Positions 63,916 to 64,000 of a stretch of DNA of 64,000 nucleotides are shown piece after piece (within the stretch, counting starts at the first letter, position 1; the number at the start of each line of letters is the position of its first letter). The position numbers and the translations under genes were made by a program. Source of the DNA: Arthrobacter sp. Leaf69. Its GTDB lineage: Bacteria; Actinomycetota; Actinomycetes; Actinomycetales; Micrococcaceae. The stretch spans positions 202,886 through 266,885 of the forward strand of contig NZ_LMLR01000010.1 of NCBI RefSeq assembly GCF_001422645.1, written 5' to 3'. Under the pieces are notes generated by a model, which was not told the DNA's origin, made no database searches, and saw only the letters and a program-made list of their open reading frames with translations.

Positions 63916-64000
63916 GGACGGTTCCGTCGACGAGGCGGTTGTAGGGCAGGTAGGCCTGCTGGTACGGGAACGCGGCGGCGGCCTCTTCGTTGAACTCGAC
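63905..64000 (-). CDS. Mannonate dehydratase-like enolase-superfamily protein, C-terminal end (5' part outside window)
   Basis: Only the last 31 codons are in the window, ending in TAA at 63905-63907. They read [21 protein letters not shown] at the end (21 residues, 63908-63970), the typical close of the RspA/ManD group of the enolase superfamily, which dehydrates mannonate or gluconate to 2-keto-3-deoxygluconate. The gene runs on the same strand into the gluconokinase-GH3 gene and overlaps its first ATG by 11 bases, so a sugar-acid operon is likely. The call rests on this C-terminal segment alone. Confidence 0.65.
   Translation of the reverse strand, partial: VEFNEEAAAAFPYQQAYLPYNRLVDGTVHDW

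Overview
The window is a stretch of high-GC actinobacterial chromosome, most likely from an Arthrobacter/Pseudarthrobacter-type member of the Micrococcaceae. The evidence is the GC-rich third codon positions throughout, frequent GTG/TTG starts, and actinobacterial signature genes (DUF3151, LytR_C next to a VapB-like protein, MpaB/DUF2236, Stealth phosphotransferase, glutathione-independent formaldehyde dehydrogenase). The order tRNA-Ser / SRP RNA / dnaX / recR / lysC also fits. There is no phage, integrase, transposase or CRISPR array. I place it by content only; no database search was run.

Layout. 1-2.5 kb: glyoxylate shunt (end of aceA, then aceB) with a long hairpin between the two genes. 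2.5-13.2 kb: single genes (MFS transporter, ROK remnant, GNAT, FrnE-like oxidoreductase, TetR regulator, LytR_C and VapB-like pair, HAD, Stealth protein, metallophosphoesterase, formaldehyde dehydrogenase, glutathione peroxidase). 13.3-16.3 kb: M23 peptidase, MpaB-like oxygenase, tRNA-Ser(GGA), SRP RNA. 16.3-22.4 kb: dnaX, recR, GNAT, aspartate kinase. 22.4-28.9 kb: small conserved genes, OhrR, then an operon with two subtilisin-inhibitor-like proteins that converges on a large secreted subtilase. 29.2-33.1 kb: purS-purQ-purL. 33.1-36.0 kb: small conserved genes on the minus strand. 36.1-41.3 kb: an operon led by a SAM riboswitch (acyl-CoA synthetase, dimethylsulfone monooxygenase SfnG, O-acetylhomoserine sulfhydrylase, CoA-binding protein). 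41.4-43.5 kb: ECF sigma factor, a membrane partner and a secreted Pro/Val-rich protein. 43.7-45.4 kb: ACC deaminase and its divergent GntR regulator. 45.5-54.5 kb: purA, UDG-like, DUF3151, fbaA, TrmH-like, HAD-IIA, an alpha/beta hydrolase, a STAS-like and an ANTAR protein, pyrE. 54.7-60.1 kb: a compact operon of AMP-forming ligase, E1 alpha, E1 beta, E2 and a free acyl carrier protein. 60.2-64 kb: FAD monooxygenase, a gluconokinase-GH3 fusion, and the end of a mannonate-dehydratase-like gene.

Genes that appear to work together. The SAM-riboswitch operon joins organosulfur oxidation (SfnG) to direct sulfhydrylation (MetY), so it probably supplies methionine sulfur when SAM is low. The operon at 54.7-60.1 kb looks like a 2-oxoacid dehydrogenase whose acyl group could be passed to a dedicated ACP; I consider it the best candidate for an undescribed system. 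The inhibitor/subtilase neighbourhood suggests a matched protease-control set. At the right edge, mannonate dehydratase plus gluconokinase-GH3 suggest coupled sugar-acid and glycoside use.

Two kinds of non-coding signal recur. One is long, almost perfect inverted repeats at gene ends. The other is a dispersed intergenic element of about 79 bp, built from GGACATGCCC, TGGACATAC and CATGTCC at fixed spacing, found beside the SRP RNA and upstream of aspartate kinase.
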